Assembly: GCF_001949145.1 (NCBI RefSeq)
Contig: NW_019091539.1
Coordinates: 1,026,548 to 1,086,547 of the forward strand
DNA length: 60,000 nucleotides
Reading direction: 5' to 3'
From: Acanthaster planci
Lineage: Eukaryota; Echinodermata; Asteroidea; Valvatida; Acanthasteridae
Made by a program: the position numbers and the translations under genes. Numbering within the stretch: position 1 is the stretch's first letter; every line of letters starts with the position of its first letter. Below the pieces are notes generated by a model, which was not told where the DNA came from, did no database searches, and saw only the letters and a list, made by a program, of their open reading frames with translations. Of this stretch, positions 11,040-23,745 are shown in pieces.

Positions 11040-11235
11040 TCACTAACACTCAGTATTACTGGTCCTTTAATTAAATCCTCCCCAGCCAGAAGATAATCAA
11101 TGTAAGACAATTACCAGGGGAGGGCTTCAATTCGCCCCTTTCATTAATTGATTGGGGAGGACAAAGGGGGAGCGCCAGCCGGACCATGCTAATGAATTTA
11201 CAAGGTCATCTTGGATGCCTAACAAAGGATCTTGT
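11040..11235. promoter_or_regulatory. Candidate intronic enhancer rich in homeodomain sites
   Basis: Dense homeodomain-type words: TTAATTAA (11067-11074), CAATTA (11108-11113) and ATTAATTGATTG (11143-11154). Also AGATAA (11091-11096, GATA), ACAAAGG (11161-11167, TCF/Sox-like) and CAAGGTCA (11201-11208, monomeric nuclear-receptor type). CCTCCCCA at 11077-11084 pairs with TGGGGAGG at 11153-11160. The motif mix in under 200 bp is characteristic of developmental enhancers. Confidence 0.4.
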
Positions 11236-11339
11236 CTTTGTCATTGGGATAGATCCACATCATTGGAGAAATGTTGTCATCTGAATGTACTCTGAGCCTG
11301 ATTTCATATTGTTCCATCTATATACATACGTGGATCTGA

Positions 11340-11357
11340 GTCTGCTTTGGGGGGGGG
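11340..11357 (+). repeat. Poly-G run (9 G)
   Basis: Nine G at 11349-11357 after CTTT. One of at least 13 runs of eight or more G on this strand of the window. Confidence 0.8.
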
Positions 11358-11759
11358 GAATTGCAGACGGTACCATCTTGTGGTGCATTTGCGACTGTGA
11401 AATTCAATTACACTAAACAAATTTGCTTGAGAAATTTGCTTGTGGTAGCCCAGACACAGTGATTTACGTCTGGAGTGTTTGTGTAAGGAAGAAAATCGTG
11501 GACAACAAAATTGAAGATCTATGCTGAGCTTGTGTGTCAGATACTAGTTTTTGTCAATTTTCAAGTAGTGTCGTTTGGTAGTCTTCAACATTCTGCAGTG
11601 ATTTTCAAGAGATTTCTTCTCGTGTGAATCATTGAAGGAGCTAGACACATTTTCCCCTTTTTAGTGAACAGTCTGAAACACAGAATTTGCATGCTGCCTG
11701 ACTTTACATATACTATTTTCAGATTATTTACCCTCTTTGTGTAAACAGTTTTTTATCTT

Positions 11760-12020
11760 GTCAAAAAATGACTCCTGACAGGAGACAGCCCGGGAATGTT
11801 GTTTATAATCGCCCCGTCAAAGAAAATACCGCTTTTGTCTTTCTGGGCCCAAAGAGTGCTCCTGCCAGGGTCCTCTACAGTGCCTGAAAGCCCCAAGTTC
11901 AGGAATGGTGTACAAGAGATAGCCGGGAACAGAGTCCGCTTAGCTGAGCTTGTTGGAGGTCATTGATGGGGTCGATCCGGCTAGTTGGATTTTTAGAGAT
12001 CCTGATTTTGACCCCTCATC
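11760..12020. other. GC-richer island, possible conserved non-coding element
   Basis: Contains TTTATAATCGCCCCGTC, GGGCCCAAAG and GTCGATCCGGC in otherwise AT-rich DNA. No open frame with splice signals. Regulatory function is only suggested by composition. Confidence 0.25.
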
Positions 12021-15000
12021 ACCTCTCCGAGTTTGTCTACTTCAGGGCTCATTTGTCTTAGGACCTGAGTGACACGTTTGACAAGTCAGAAACTTTTTCA
12101 AGGAGAGAGCCCTTGCTCATTACTGGGCTGGCCTTGGCCTTGTTCTGCCATAAGTCAGTGCCCAACTGATGTCACGATTGATCAAATTGTTGACGACTTT
12201 TTTCGACAGGATATACACACGTACCTGGAGGAATAAATTCTTGGGCACTTATTTAGTCCTTTCAGCATTCTGCAGTCATACAAAAAGTGTCTCATCAGCA
12301 GCAGAAAGAACGATGGTTTTTATCAGTTTGCTTGTAATCTTTCTTTGTGACTTCATGAGCAATTGGAAGGAAGTATTCCAATGAGTGCTTAGAGTGGTTT
12401 TAATGACTTTTTTCCTTTAGAGATGTTCAAACCTTCAAGATATTCTAGAAAGCTAAATTCAGGTGTTAGAGGCATGCATAATGTCCTGTTGTGTTCATGT
12501 CTTTATTACCGTTAGATTTATGCTACACATGTAAATGTACAGTGTACATGCAGGACTAATGAGTTCTGTGTTTGGGTTTGGTTGATGCTCCTTCATGCAC
12601 CCTTCTTTTTGCTCACCGGGATACTTTGTGGATGACAAATCATAAACAAGATTTCTTTTACTGTGGGTGTTTTCTACCAAAAATTGCTGTTTTTATTTAC
12701 AGCACAGTACAGTTTAATTGCAGTTTGGAAAACAGAGGTTCCACATTTATCATTCATGTGCATCAGTTTTGTGGCTGGATGTTATACAGGTACACGTGCA
12801 GGTGAACAGTGGTGCACATTTCTTGTACGCACTGTTGATATTGAAAATCACGACATTCTGATGGATGAGTTTCATAACCTCTGCTGTATAAGCATGGTAT
12901 CGGTTAGCAAAAACTTTTTTCCAAAACTCCAATCATTCAGTGTCACAATTGCCTTTTCCTCATAGAATATCGTTCCAAATTATCCCATTTTCCTGACTGA
13001 GGTGGCTCATTTGTGAAGTTTGTTTGCCATTTACTCCCAGGCCCCCAAGCCCCTGTGACTTTGCTGTTTAGCCTGGGAAATGGTCTCACTGCAGTGTAGC
13101 CGAGATACAGGCCAGTAAAAAGTTGGTTGGTACTAGGTCTAACCCAGGTTGGTCTGTGAAAATGTTTGCCTTGTCTCAGCAAGCTACATGCCTGGAGGGC
13201 CCAAAATTTCAAGCATGGTTGATTTTCCACTGTGTGCTGTGTCCACGAGCAGCCCAGCGTAAAATTCATTTTGACAATGGCTTCACAACTTTCTGTAGTC
13301 CTGGCTTTGATTTCCACTGAGATCTGGCCTCGCCTGGAAGTTTGAGCAGATAGTTTTAAGAGTTCATCATTTTCTGTGCGTGGTGAAAGTTACTTTGGTT
13401 GTGAGATTGGTTGATGGAAGGTCATACCAAAAGAACTTGTTACAGAATCCTCAAAAGGTGTTGAGATGGAAGTGGCGATGTGCCCTGAGATTTAAACAAA
13501 AAAGACCGAAGTACAGAGTACTGGGGTGAATATGTGACATGCACAATTACATGTATGTGTGTAAAAGGCATTAGGGCAAGAACCAGTGGGTGAACCAACA
13601 CCGTACACATATGTATCCTATAGTCCATTCTTTTGCACTATACTTTCTATTTCAAAATGATGTCACACTTTTGCACTAAGTTGATCTGAAAAAAAATTAA
13701 ATGTTACTTGCATTTAACTAAGACAGTTATCCTCATTAAAAATTGGCAGAAGAATTTACAGTCTTTGGTAAAGGGCACATTTGCAGCATTTCCCTTCGAT
13801 AACCAACTCCCTCAGAGCTTCCAAACATAACAATCAGATTATTGGGTCAAAGGTCAGAATGGGACAACATCATGGCTTGATGCAGACCGGGATTTATCAG
13901 ATGAATTTCGAAGAAGTTGTCAGTGAAGTGGAGATCAACCACATACATGTACGTGTATCATTTTTAAGGCCAAGTTGCAATGCATGTCTTGAGCAAATTA
14001 TAGAACTTTTTGAATAGTATGTTTTTATGTCACTCAGCACTCAGGTTGCTGTTATTGTTTGACTGACTCCAGAAAAAAGTGCTTTGGTGGCATTTGCCAG
14101 TGAGCGTAGACACATCCATGGTACATGTAACTGGTTCCCCGTCACCCATTTTCTTGACCCTGCTTGAATCTGTGGCTAAGTTATTTTCATACAGACAATC
14201 AGTCCTGCCCAGGAAAGAAGAGATCGAAATCTTTCAATCAATTAACGCCCTGTAGCAAATCTCCGGTTTAGTCTGATCCCCTCAGTTGTGCCATACAACC
14301 TAGTCTACTTGCAAATTACTGCTTCGAGGTATGGTGTAGCATTCCACACCAAGGCGTTTTTGCAGTTCATATAGTGGGCTACCCCCTCCGTTGTCTTAAA
14401 AGGAAAAATCATTACGGTGAGATCCTACCGATCCTGTGACTAACGATTGGTGTTAAAAGTCAACCCAGCTGAGATTTGTTGTCAGGGAACGAGATTGATA
14501 GAATCTATATTTAGGAGTGGTAACTTACATGTAGCTTGTGAGATTTAAACAAATGGTGATCATTCAATGCTTGGAAGACTGTGCTCTCTGTCCATGTACT
14601 AGTATTTACCTTGTTGATCGACTGTCAGTATTTCCCTTAATTTGCTCTATCAGCTTTTTCATTGCAATGTTAATTTAACTAGTAATGTCTAAAATGTTGG
14701 TTGTATCATTGCCCTTGTGCTGTAGAACCATACCTCTCACTTGCTTACTGTGGGATTGAGGAAGGATATTGTTTACCACCATTGTGATTTAAGTCATATT
14801 AAATGTAGGTCCAACCCTATTTGCCTCGAGTGCCCAGCAGCACCCCCTCGTTAGTTGGAAAGAGCCATATTGGTCGGGAGTGTTCATTTTGTTGGTAGCG
14901 ATACGACCGTAATGGGTGCATTTTATGTTTGTAAAGTGAAGCTCAGTTCTGACCAAGGAGCCTCTGTTGCTAAAAAGATTTTGCCCTCTCTTGGTCCAGC

Positions 15001-18000
15001 TCGAGGCTTTTGTGCTTTTTTGTTGGATTGTGGTCATCTACTCTGTATATTTCACAAAGGATTTCCAGCAAGAAATAAAGAAAAATTATGGGAGAAGTAA
15101 TTAAGCTACTGTACATAGATGGAATCTTAAAGCTGAAAAGTACCCCAACTTTAGTTCAATATTAAAGCTGTGTATTGAAGTCAAAGCTATCCATAGGGTG
15201 CTAACCATATATATGAATTCTTAAAAATGCAACTTGCAGCATTTTTGCAGATATGGAAGGGTGAGTAAAAGCCTTGAGCTAGGTACTGTGTAGCTTTGGT
15301 GAGTTCAAGTTGTCAGATGGCTCTTGTGTGATGGAGTTGCATCAGATCAACCTTGACAGCTTAGGTCCTACAGGAAGATGTGCGGTACATGTATAATGTA
15401 CTTTCCTTGTGCCCCACAAGAATATGCACTGGCTGTAGTCTTTTTAGTAAATCTGTACTTGAACATTTTTATCTTGCCCAAGGATTAGTACTAGGCCCTC
15501 CCACTTCCTGTCTATTCTTGAGGCTCTCGGGACAATCATACACTTGAAATGTTTCCAGCCAGCAGCGGGGGGGGTCTAAGTTAATCGGCAGGTCGTCCTA
15601 ATGCAGGGTCTTGACTGATGCATGCATGAAATGTTCTATATAGCCCCTGGCCATCCTGTGACTGCCTGTGATTCTGGCCCGATGCCTACAGGAACCAGAC
15701 CATTCGCACATCAACCGTACGTGTATGATATTCATGTATCATGTGTTGACGATACTGCGAACTGTCAAGGGGGATACTGGGCATGCTAGATTTATGGCGC
15801 TGACAGTGTCTCGCCAGTATTTGGAATTGAAAAAAAAAGATACCCTTATCTGCCTTTGATAATGTGAGAAATTTCTCATGCATTTCTCACGAGGGTCCCA
15901 GGAGGGAGTGCCATAGCTTGGAACAGCTTTTCGCCATGCAAAGTGCTTGTGTGAAGAGCACTGCTTCAGATAGCACCAGTCTACTGTAAATCAGCCAGAA
16001 AAATGATGATTAATCTGCATTAAAGTGTCATTTCATTTATCCAGTAAATCAGTCAATGCCCATATGTTAGGATGAGGTCAATCAAGGATCCCCATCAAAG
16101 TACACATTTTATTAAAATGAGTACTTACTTATACTGTAAGTATAAAACTAATTTCTTTCGTGGAGGATTTTCAGTCATGTGATTTTGACTGTCAGCATTT
16201 ACATGTAATTTACACAGATGGGCACCGAAATGTGCGCGCCTTCTAAGTCTCTGAACATTCTTGCGTACATGAAATGTCCAGTAGAAATACCCAGATTCAA
16301 AAATGCATGCACCTCCACAGACATGTTACGCTTGCCATAATGCGTTTGCCATCATGTCACCTCACATGCATAACCTCCACACAAAATACATGTACACATG
16401 CAAAGCATTGGTGAATAGTGATCTGAAATGTGTATTTGCAACATTAACATGTATTATCCACAATGACTGTCACAGCTGCCTCATCCCCTGACTGATCCCC
16501 CTCCCATGAACTTTGCCCCCTCCCTTTTGCACCCCCTTCAGAATAGAATAGATTTTTTTTTAGTATAAAACCACTACCTAAGCCCATTGAGTGCCTTCTC
16601 TCCAGAAGCCTCCTACACCCCAAGTGACTTCAAACTGTTGTACAGGTGAAGTGTAATCATTTATGCACAATGTACATGTCATGTACATGTACATGGAAAC
16701 ACTGCGGTATATCATGTACGTGTATATGCACTGTGAAAGAAAAAAGTATCTGTGCTCCCATTGGATGGAAACTTAAATTAATCGCACATCAGATGGACAG
16801 CAAGTTATCCGCATTCCACAAGAGATGGATGCCCTCAAGTTTTTTAAGATCAACCTACACCCAAGAGGTTCTAAATATAATGCGTTGTTAGTGTTCGTGA
16901 TGATTGAGGAAGACCTGGGCTGTGACGGTTATTCCTATAGCACTAATTAGCAGCTTCATTTTGACAATCATGCGTTCGTGTGTAACTGCCAGTTTTCATG
17001 CAAGAATCGTTGTTCTTTGTTTTATTTATAACTACCGGTGTTTGTATTTCATGAAATGGCCTTCCCTCAAAACACCCGATCCGAAGACTCTTGTGGATTA
17101 TGAAATCCAGAAATGAGAGGCTAGTCACTTCTTGTAGACAGCCCGAAAAGTTATTTTTGGTAGAATTGTGTCTCTTTCCAAATGTCCTGCAACAGTGGCA
17201 TAACTTGAAGGTACCAAAAATCTCTGAAACCGATATTACCGAATTAGGTTTTGAATGTATTGTGGAAACAGAAACGCTGATCTGTCAGTTTCCTAAAGAA
17301 GAGCCTACATGTACTCATTGTGCATTCCTGTACATGTACTTGTTTGACTCCAAGGACACTTTCACACCTTAGTTTTGAGCGGATGACTCGTGCTCCTCAT
17401 TGCGTATTTTCAAGCCTGCTGCTCTTTTGGAATACCGGTAGTTAAGAATTTTTACCATGTTTTAAACAGTTCTGAACAGTTTACCTTTAAAATGTTTTCT
17501 GAAGTGAATGAAGAATTGGTTTTGCCAAATTTGCCAAAAAGCTGGATTTCCAGCCACTTACTGGTACAAGAAATGTAAAGCAGTTTGCTGTGCCACTTGG
17601 CATTTCAAATGACTAGAAACTTGTCAGAAATCAGAAGACTTGCGAATGACTTCCGAGCTGTCACCTTGGATGAATCATTTTCCGGAAGACTCTATTGAGT
17701 TTAGTCCGAAAGGTGGGGGCCAAATGCTCTGCATTAACATGTCTCAAATTTGCAAAGTAAATCAGGCAGAAAAGGAGTGTCTATTAAATGTCAGTGCACA
17801 TGGGTGCAAGGTGGACATGTTTCTCGTCCATTCTCTCCTGTTGGTCGGGGTCTGGAAGAACATCGATTTTCGTAATTGTGCAGCCCCTAGGAACATTACG
17901 GACATTTCACGCTTGAAGGTGCTGGCATGCACATCACACAAGAATTTGCCCTTGAAATCAAGGTACAGTGTGGAGAATAATTGAGAGGAGGGAAGAGGGC

Positions 18001-18759
18001 AAGTTAGAATTCCTTCATTCCAGTATACACTGTATGTACAGTACATGTACCTGTAGTTGGACATTTCCATGCAGCTGTTTCCAGAGATGTTACGGTGTAT
18101 TCCTGTATTAAAAAGAGAGAAAACCCTTAGTGTAACACTGCAGGATATCTCTACGGGTACTGCGCTGTGAAGTATATGGTAGTGTTGTGTTCCGCACAGT
18201 TCCTTTACATATTTTTCATAGCATTTCCATGTACATGTACATAAAAAAATAAGATGCAAAAAGAGGAAATTTGGATTGATAATCTAGAGTTCTTTTGTTT
18301 TGTCCAAGGCTAGTTTTTCTCACTTTCCAGAGATCTGAGCAAGGATTTTTATTCTTGCATAGTCTACATGTAAGTGACTACATATAGTTATGTGTACTTT
18401 GCCAAAACATGCCTTCTACACCATGGTCAGTATCTTAACAAATATAAAGAATAATTTCAGGAATATTCTTGATTCCTTAATGGATTTACCCTTAAAAATG
18501 TTCACGACCAAGTGATAAATTTTGATGAAGGCTCTCTCCATAGATTTGCTCCCAAACTCCCAACAGAAGCACTTTTTGAAGTACGTGAATGTGTGGGGGG
18601 GGGTCACCGTATGGTAATCTACATTCTTCTGGTTACCGAAGGCAGGTGAATATGAATCTTTCAAGCCCAAGAGTTTTACGGTCGTGGTGTTGAACTCTGT
18701 CATTGTTTGTGTAACATGGGGAGCAATATTGATGCCAGCCAATGACAAATTGTCGGCAG
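12021..18759. other. Intronic DNA without recognised gene
   Basis: No coding exon, RNA gene or long repeat recognised. Small items: G8 at 15567-15574; palindromic ACATGT microsatellite at 16671-16695; TACCGGTA octamer at 17433-17440; nine G at 18595-18603. Short frames on both strands have no domain features. Confidence 0.4.
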
Positions 18760-18945
18760 GTATTGATCGAGGGGAGGCCTGTGATGAATGGAGAGGCAGG
18801 TGCTGGCACACCCAAGACAGCCGGCACTGGTGTGAGGGAGAGGTGGGAAAAGGGGGGAGAGAGTCGTTGCCCCCTCTTTCTTTCCCTGGACTCCCTCTGC
18901 TGGCATTTCGCCTCCCCTTGGCGAACACCTTAGTCCCTGCATGTG
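18760..18945. promoter_or_regulatory. GC-rich island with polypurine/polypyrimidine inverted repeat
   Basis: A purine tract (~18833-18864: GAGGGAGAGGTGGG, then AAAAGGGGGGAGAGAG) is followed after a short spacer by a pyrimidine tract (~18870-18898: CCCCCTCTTTCTTTCCC ... CTCCCTC) that is its imperfect reverse complement. It could form a hairpin in RNA or unusual DNA structure. Composition also fits a conserved non-coding element. The overlapping minus-strand 186-codon frame (18416-18976) has no recognisable domain. Confidence 0.3.
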
Positions 18946-19138
18946 CCAACATGAACATGTATGTTGCTTCAGTCACGGATCAGCATCAGACGGCCTCGTT
19001 TAACCTTACTGATTGCTTGTATTCCGGCCAGGCATGAACGATTCCCAGGCCAGGGTTTTGTTTGTGTAAACCCCACACATTTATTGATTGGCATGAGCCA
19101 ATTAACCAAGCCAGAAAATGTGTTCATGCTTTCCCGTA

Positions 19139-19160
19139 TTCTCCTCTCTCTCTCTCTCTG
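19139..19160. repeat. (CT)n microsatellite
   Basis: About nine CT units, preceded by TCTC. Simple sequence repeat with no further meaning apparent. Confidence 0.85.
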
Positions 19161-20222
19161 AATGCCTGCAGAGTTAGAGAACTGAAAGTCGATAGCACTA
19201 AACAAAAGACAAAATGCAGGAATGCAAGGTGTACATGTGCACCAGCAAGCAAGAAAGAAAAAAACAAAGTGAAGTACCAGCCATCATACATCCAACCACA
19301 TCGAGTGATTAATTGCCTCAAATATAACCTTTGATCTGGTAGGATTGTGGAATTGGCTTCGGAACCGTACAGCAATATTTCATGGCACCATTTTTATCAT
19401 TATCATTATTTTTGTCAAGCTGTATTAGAGCATTCAATTTTTTTGGAGGGGGGTTGTATTCATGTGAGCATGCTAATTACAGCCTGAAGGAGTTACTACT
19501 GTACATCCTAAAGTTAGACTGGATCCAAAAGATGGAGAGACATGTACAGACTGCCAATGTTGGGACGGGAAGGGAAAGAAACGTGACTGTGGTTTATGCC
19601 ACTACATGCCCGGCAGAGTCATTCCGTGATTACGGCGAATGTTCCACTCGCATGTGAAATCGGGTCCTGCAGCAGGGCCGCGTGAATTTATGGCCCACTG
19701 TTAGGGCAGCGTCGTGATTCACTCATTCTGTTATCATAAATTTCCCATTCGGCAGACCAGGTTTTTGCTTCTTTAAAAACCGGATTCTCATATTTTGCTT
19801 TTTCACATTTTGCAAATAAATGACTGTTAGTTGACAAACTTCAAGATTCAAATTAACTTTCAAAATTCTACATCTCAGTACACATGTGGGTAACCAGGTG
19901 AAATTCTTATCAGCTCACTGATACCAATGTCTGATTTGGGCATTGCCATCTTGTCTGTATCTTCATCAACAATGCACCTTTATGACAAAATCTACACATA
20001 TGCAGATTTTGCTCATGCAACATAACAGCACACTAAAGTACGTATAACCCCAAAAGGCCGACCACAGCACAGTTCTAGCATTTAGCCGCTGGAATAGCAT
20101 GGAGAAGCTAGTGCCTGAGATGAAACTGCAGACTTGCTCATGTGGTAATGTCATTAATTAACACAAACCCTCCAAAAGGCTCAGAAGAGCTCTTGAAACA
20201 TGATACAATATGGACTGAAAGG

Positions 20223-20330
20223 TATACATGTACATGTACATTTTGGTATTAAAGTGAGATACAAAGTTGATGGGTGTTGCATGCAATGCTTGTACATGTA
20301 TACATTATACCAAGTACATGTACATGTATG
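20223..20330. repeat. Clustered (TACATG)n palindromic microsatellites
   Basis: Three short arrays of the self-complementary hexamer TACATG lie within about 110 bp (20223-20240, ~20291-20300, 20314-20329). The same hexamer recurs through the window in arrays of two to four units. Because TACATG repeated equals its own reverse complement, each array can fold into a hairpin. Confidence 0.7.
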
Positions 20331-20639
20331 CTCCTCTCAGACTGAATTTCATGTTTTGAGTTCAAACACACTTAGTGCTACATCTGGCCACTTTGTAATC
20401 AAATTTGGAGTACTTTCTCATGACTCACCCAGTTAAAAATCATGCCTGAGCGCTTTTATGGCAGCTTGGTGGTATTTAAGTATCCTTATCAGATTTTCCT
20501 TTTTGAGATGCGAGTCCCATTGTGAGTGGAACACCTGTTCTCCCAATCTGGTTGGAAATTCAGGATTTTTTTTTTTAGTGCATTGAGGCTAATAGGTCTT
20601 ATTTGCCCGTTGGGTTCAGGTACTTCCAACCAGCCAGGT

Positions 20640-20830
20640 TCTAGTTCCACAAACCCACACTTGTCCAGGTTATTTCCTTTCTTGTTTGCGAGGGGGAATG
20701 GCCACACAAATTCCAAGCGCCGGAGAATTCTTTATCGGCTTCTTAATCCGGGCGGCTGCCATGGGCCAGAGGAGGGAGACGGAGAGGTATGGTAAGCCAG
20801 GCATTCAGGGGGATCGGGGAATGGAATTAA
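20640..20830. other. GC-richer island, possible conserved non-coding element
   Basis: Contains CAAGCGCCGGAG, CCGGGCGGCTGCC and a purine block GAGGAGGGAGACGGAGAGG. Short frames on both strands, none with domain features. Function unknown. Confidence 0.25.
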
Positions 20831-21429
20831 ACATGTTTATGCAACCAAATCTGACAAATTGGAAAGACATTTCAGAAGTGTTGTGCAGAATTGGTGCCTT
20901 TTGATGCCATACCGATTGAAATTTTTGGGGGGGATGCTGAATATAGAGAAAAGGTCAATCTACTTTTTAAGGTTCAGTGTTGCTGAGAAAAATGAAATCA
21001 AACTTCATAAAATTTGTGCAAGAAAGATGTGAGTGAAGGAAATTAAACCAAACAAGAAAATGTCAGATATTAAGTAAAGCCACTTGTGTCTTGGACACCT
21101 CTTGAAACCAACTTAAAAAAAGAAACTACCTGTAATGCTGTTCAAGAAAGTAGGTGTGTTCCTATCCCAAACCTAAATTCCGTTGGCTGATGAAACCTTT
21201 GTGATAACTTGGCCTTGTTCGTGCCTAAGCCATGCGATGTAACCCATTTTACGGGCAGTGTCGGGAACAATGGTATCACTCTAACTCCACTTTAAATAGT
21301 GTTGTGGCTCTAATCCTGCAAATTGGGCACTGTTGAATGCAGTTTACTGTATCTCAAGAATTTTCCCAACCTGTTTACAGCTGGCTGTTCTCCAAGTTGC
21401 AAAGGAAACGGCATATTATACCAGTCTCC

Positions 21430-21765
21430 TTCTCTCTGTTCAAAGGCACCGCTCGTTGGGAGGTGTTTTCCTTATTTTTTTCTGTAGTGGTGCAGTGGCT
21501 CTCGTTAATGGAGGAAAATACCCCTGGCCCAAGCTACTCACTCCTGCTAGTGTTCTGGCCCGGTCGGGCAGAAACACTGGAATCGGCACGATTTGGTCTT
21601 TGTCCCGTTCTTCCCTGAAGTGCCACCAAAGAAAAGGAGACAGCCTTCAAGAGAGCGAACCCCCCCTCTGTTTCAGAGGGGATATTGTGGGGAGGCTGAC
21701 CGGCAAGATAATCACCCTCACACCTACCGAAAGGGGACAGACAGGTTGTGAAAGGGAGCTGTTTT
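21430..21765. other. GC-richer island with splice-acceptor-like sequence; no exon accepted
   Basis: A long pyrimidine tract ending CTGTAG at 21486-21487 precedes ~270 bases that are open in one frame, and a minus-strand 101-codon frame overlaps. No domain is recognisable and a consensus donor is lacking (best CAG/GTTGTG near 21742). I favour a conserved non-coding element over an exon. Confidence 0.25.
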
Positions 21766-21914
21766 GATTCCAATCCTCTTTCGACCCGAAAAGGCTGGGT
21801 GCCTGTTGTTATTTTATCACAGTGCCATTCTTTCTGCATCCAAGGATGAGGTTTCTATTCAAATCTGCAGAACAACTAGAGAGAGGGAGAGAGATCTAAT
21901 TGTGAGCCAACAAA

Positions 21915-21933
21915 TTTTTTTTCGGGGGGGGGG
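21915..21933 (+). repeat. T8-C-G10 tract
   Basis: Eight T, one C, then ten G. Member of a set of T-run/G-run junctions found on the + strand of the window. Confidence 0.85.
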
Positions 21934-23571
21934 TATGGCGAGAGTAAGGCTTTTCAAATGGACTTTTATGTATGGCATGGTCGGAGGGACAACCAGGGCA
22001 AGTTAAACCCGCGTCAGAATTGATCCACTCAAGGTTCTAATCGTGACACCTCAGGTATGGGACAGACTGGCTGAATGACTCAGTCCAACACAGACGCGCA
22101 GGAATTAATTCAATGGAAAGAGAATTGAGAGATAATTCAGAAAAGTCCAAACCTGCTTGCCAATCACTAATTAACAAAACAAAGAAGTATAAATTAATGT
22201 GAAATTCATATACACAATTGTATAACACAATGATGTGGTTTTGATGTGGTTGTTGGACATTCTGGAACAACAGAATATAATATACACATACATGTGCCGT
22301 TCGGATACATTTAGGTTTCCTTGGTGTAAATATAGACAAGTCTCTCTTTTGGCAGATCAACTGTCTCATTCCATTAAATGCACAAACAATACGGCAATGT
22401 AGGTTTTGTACAAAATGTTCCAGCTGGTGGACCTTAATTACTTTGTGGCAGATTAATTTCATCACATTCTGAAAAAAACCTGTTCAGATGGGGGGGGGTA
22501 CATGTATACATGCATTTTACAATATATGATGAGCAGTGTGCCAAATTTACTGTAAAATGAAAACTCTGGTAAGATCTAACATCTCCTTACCCACCAGTAG
22601 GACTGAACTGTGCATAGAATGTACTGGATTTGTATGTTGTGCAGTACATGTATAAGATTTTGATACTGTAGGTGTCCGAAGCTTTCTGTCAAAAATGCTT
22701 TAGGGAGTTGAAGTTAATGGAGAAATACATGTATTTCATCTTAATAACAACTGGTGTTTGTGAAGTGCTTTCTCTTAAGGATTCAAAATGCTTTGAGCAA
22801 GTCAACCTTATATGGAATAAATGAAATAAATTAGTTATTAAGAGTCCCTTGAACTAATTATTACCGGAAGGTGATGTACATGTATTCTGTACATGTACTT
22901 ACACTTAGAACCACCAGTTGTTCCCTTCAAGGACATAAGCCCATTCCAGCCTGTGGTATGGCAGCATTCTCTTTGGACTCCTTCCACAATGCCCCCTGTC
23001 AAAATATTCATGTTGACTTTTGGGATCGCTGACTGCCAGGTAGAAGGGGCAACAATAAAGTTGGTCCCTGCGGGTTCTGGGAGAGGAGGTTGTTGGAGGG
23101 GGGAGGGTTTCGTCTATTAAATAAGTGGAATGAAAATCCAAGTTTCGTGCAGTTGCTAAATGGAGACAGCATTATGTAGAAACCTTACCCACACTTACTG
23201 GAGGACTTGGAATTTTCACAAACAAAAAAGCTTAGGGAAGGAGCCCAGACAGAAGACACATATTGGGCATCTTTGCACATGCTTTGCTTGAAGGTTTTGG
23301 TTGGATGCAGTCTACATTGTTCATGTACATGTAGTTATAATGAACTGTGTGATTTGAAGGATTCTACCAGTACATGTACATTTGTGCATTTGTCATATTT
23401 CCAGTAGCCACTTCAGACTAACATTAAATTGACAACATGATGGACATACCCAACTGTCGGACAGGAACATTTCATTACAAGAATGAGCACAAATGTTTGA
23501 TTGCTGTTGTGAAACTGGGATGAGTTTGGTTAAAGAGACCGATGTACACGCGTACAGCGACATGAAGAGTT

Positions 23572-23745
23572 ATTGGCAATACGGCCGTTTCCCAATAGTG
23601 CGCCACCAAGAGTTTGCAACGCATTGGCCAATCACAATGCGCGAATTTTGTCGACCCAATGCGCGTTTGGAAAGGGTCAACAAATTTCGCGCTTTATGAT
23701 CGGCCAACGTGTTGCAGACTATTGTGAATCACCCATATTGCCAAT
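23572..23745. mobile_element. 174-bp near-palindromic foldback element
   Basis: The left arm (23572-23657, 86 nt) and right arm (23674-23745, 72 nt) are reverse complements over most of their length around a 16-nt loop; a 14-nt indel explains the length difference. Both ends read ATTGGCAATA inward. Matching inner blocks include CAATAGT, GCAAC, TTGGCC and GCGCGAA. The element is CpG-rich in AT-rich surroundings. No clear target-site duplication was seen at the outer edges. A MITE or foldback element is most likely; an inverted duplication is an alternative. Confidence 0.65.

Noticed and set aside
18416-18976. 186-codon minus-strand frame
   Set aside because: No domain, covers a GC-rich island with polypurine tracts, and lacks splice or promoter context.
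21488-21742. Acceptor CTGTAG with long pyrimidine tract and ~250-bp open frame
   Set aside because: The long open frame is in the wrong phase for the 5348 donor, and the phase-1 frame stops after about 43 codons. The donor is weak and the minus strand is equally open. Better explained as a conserved non-coding island.
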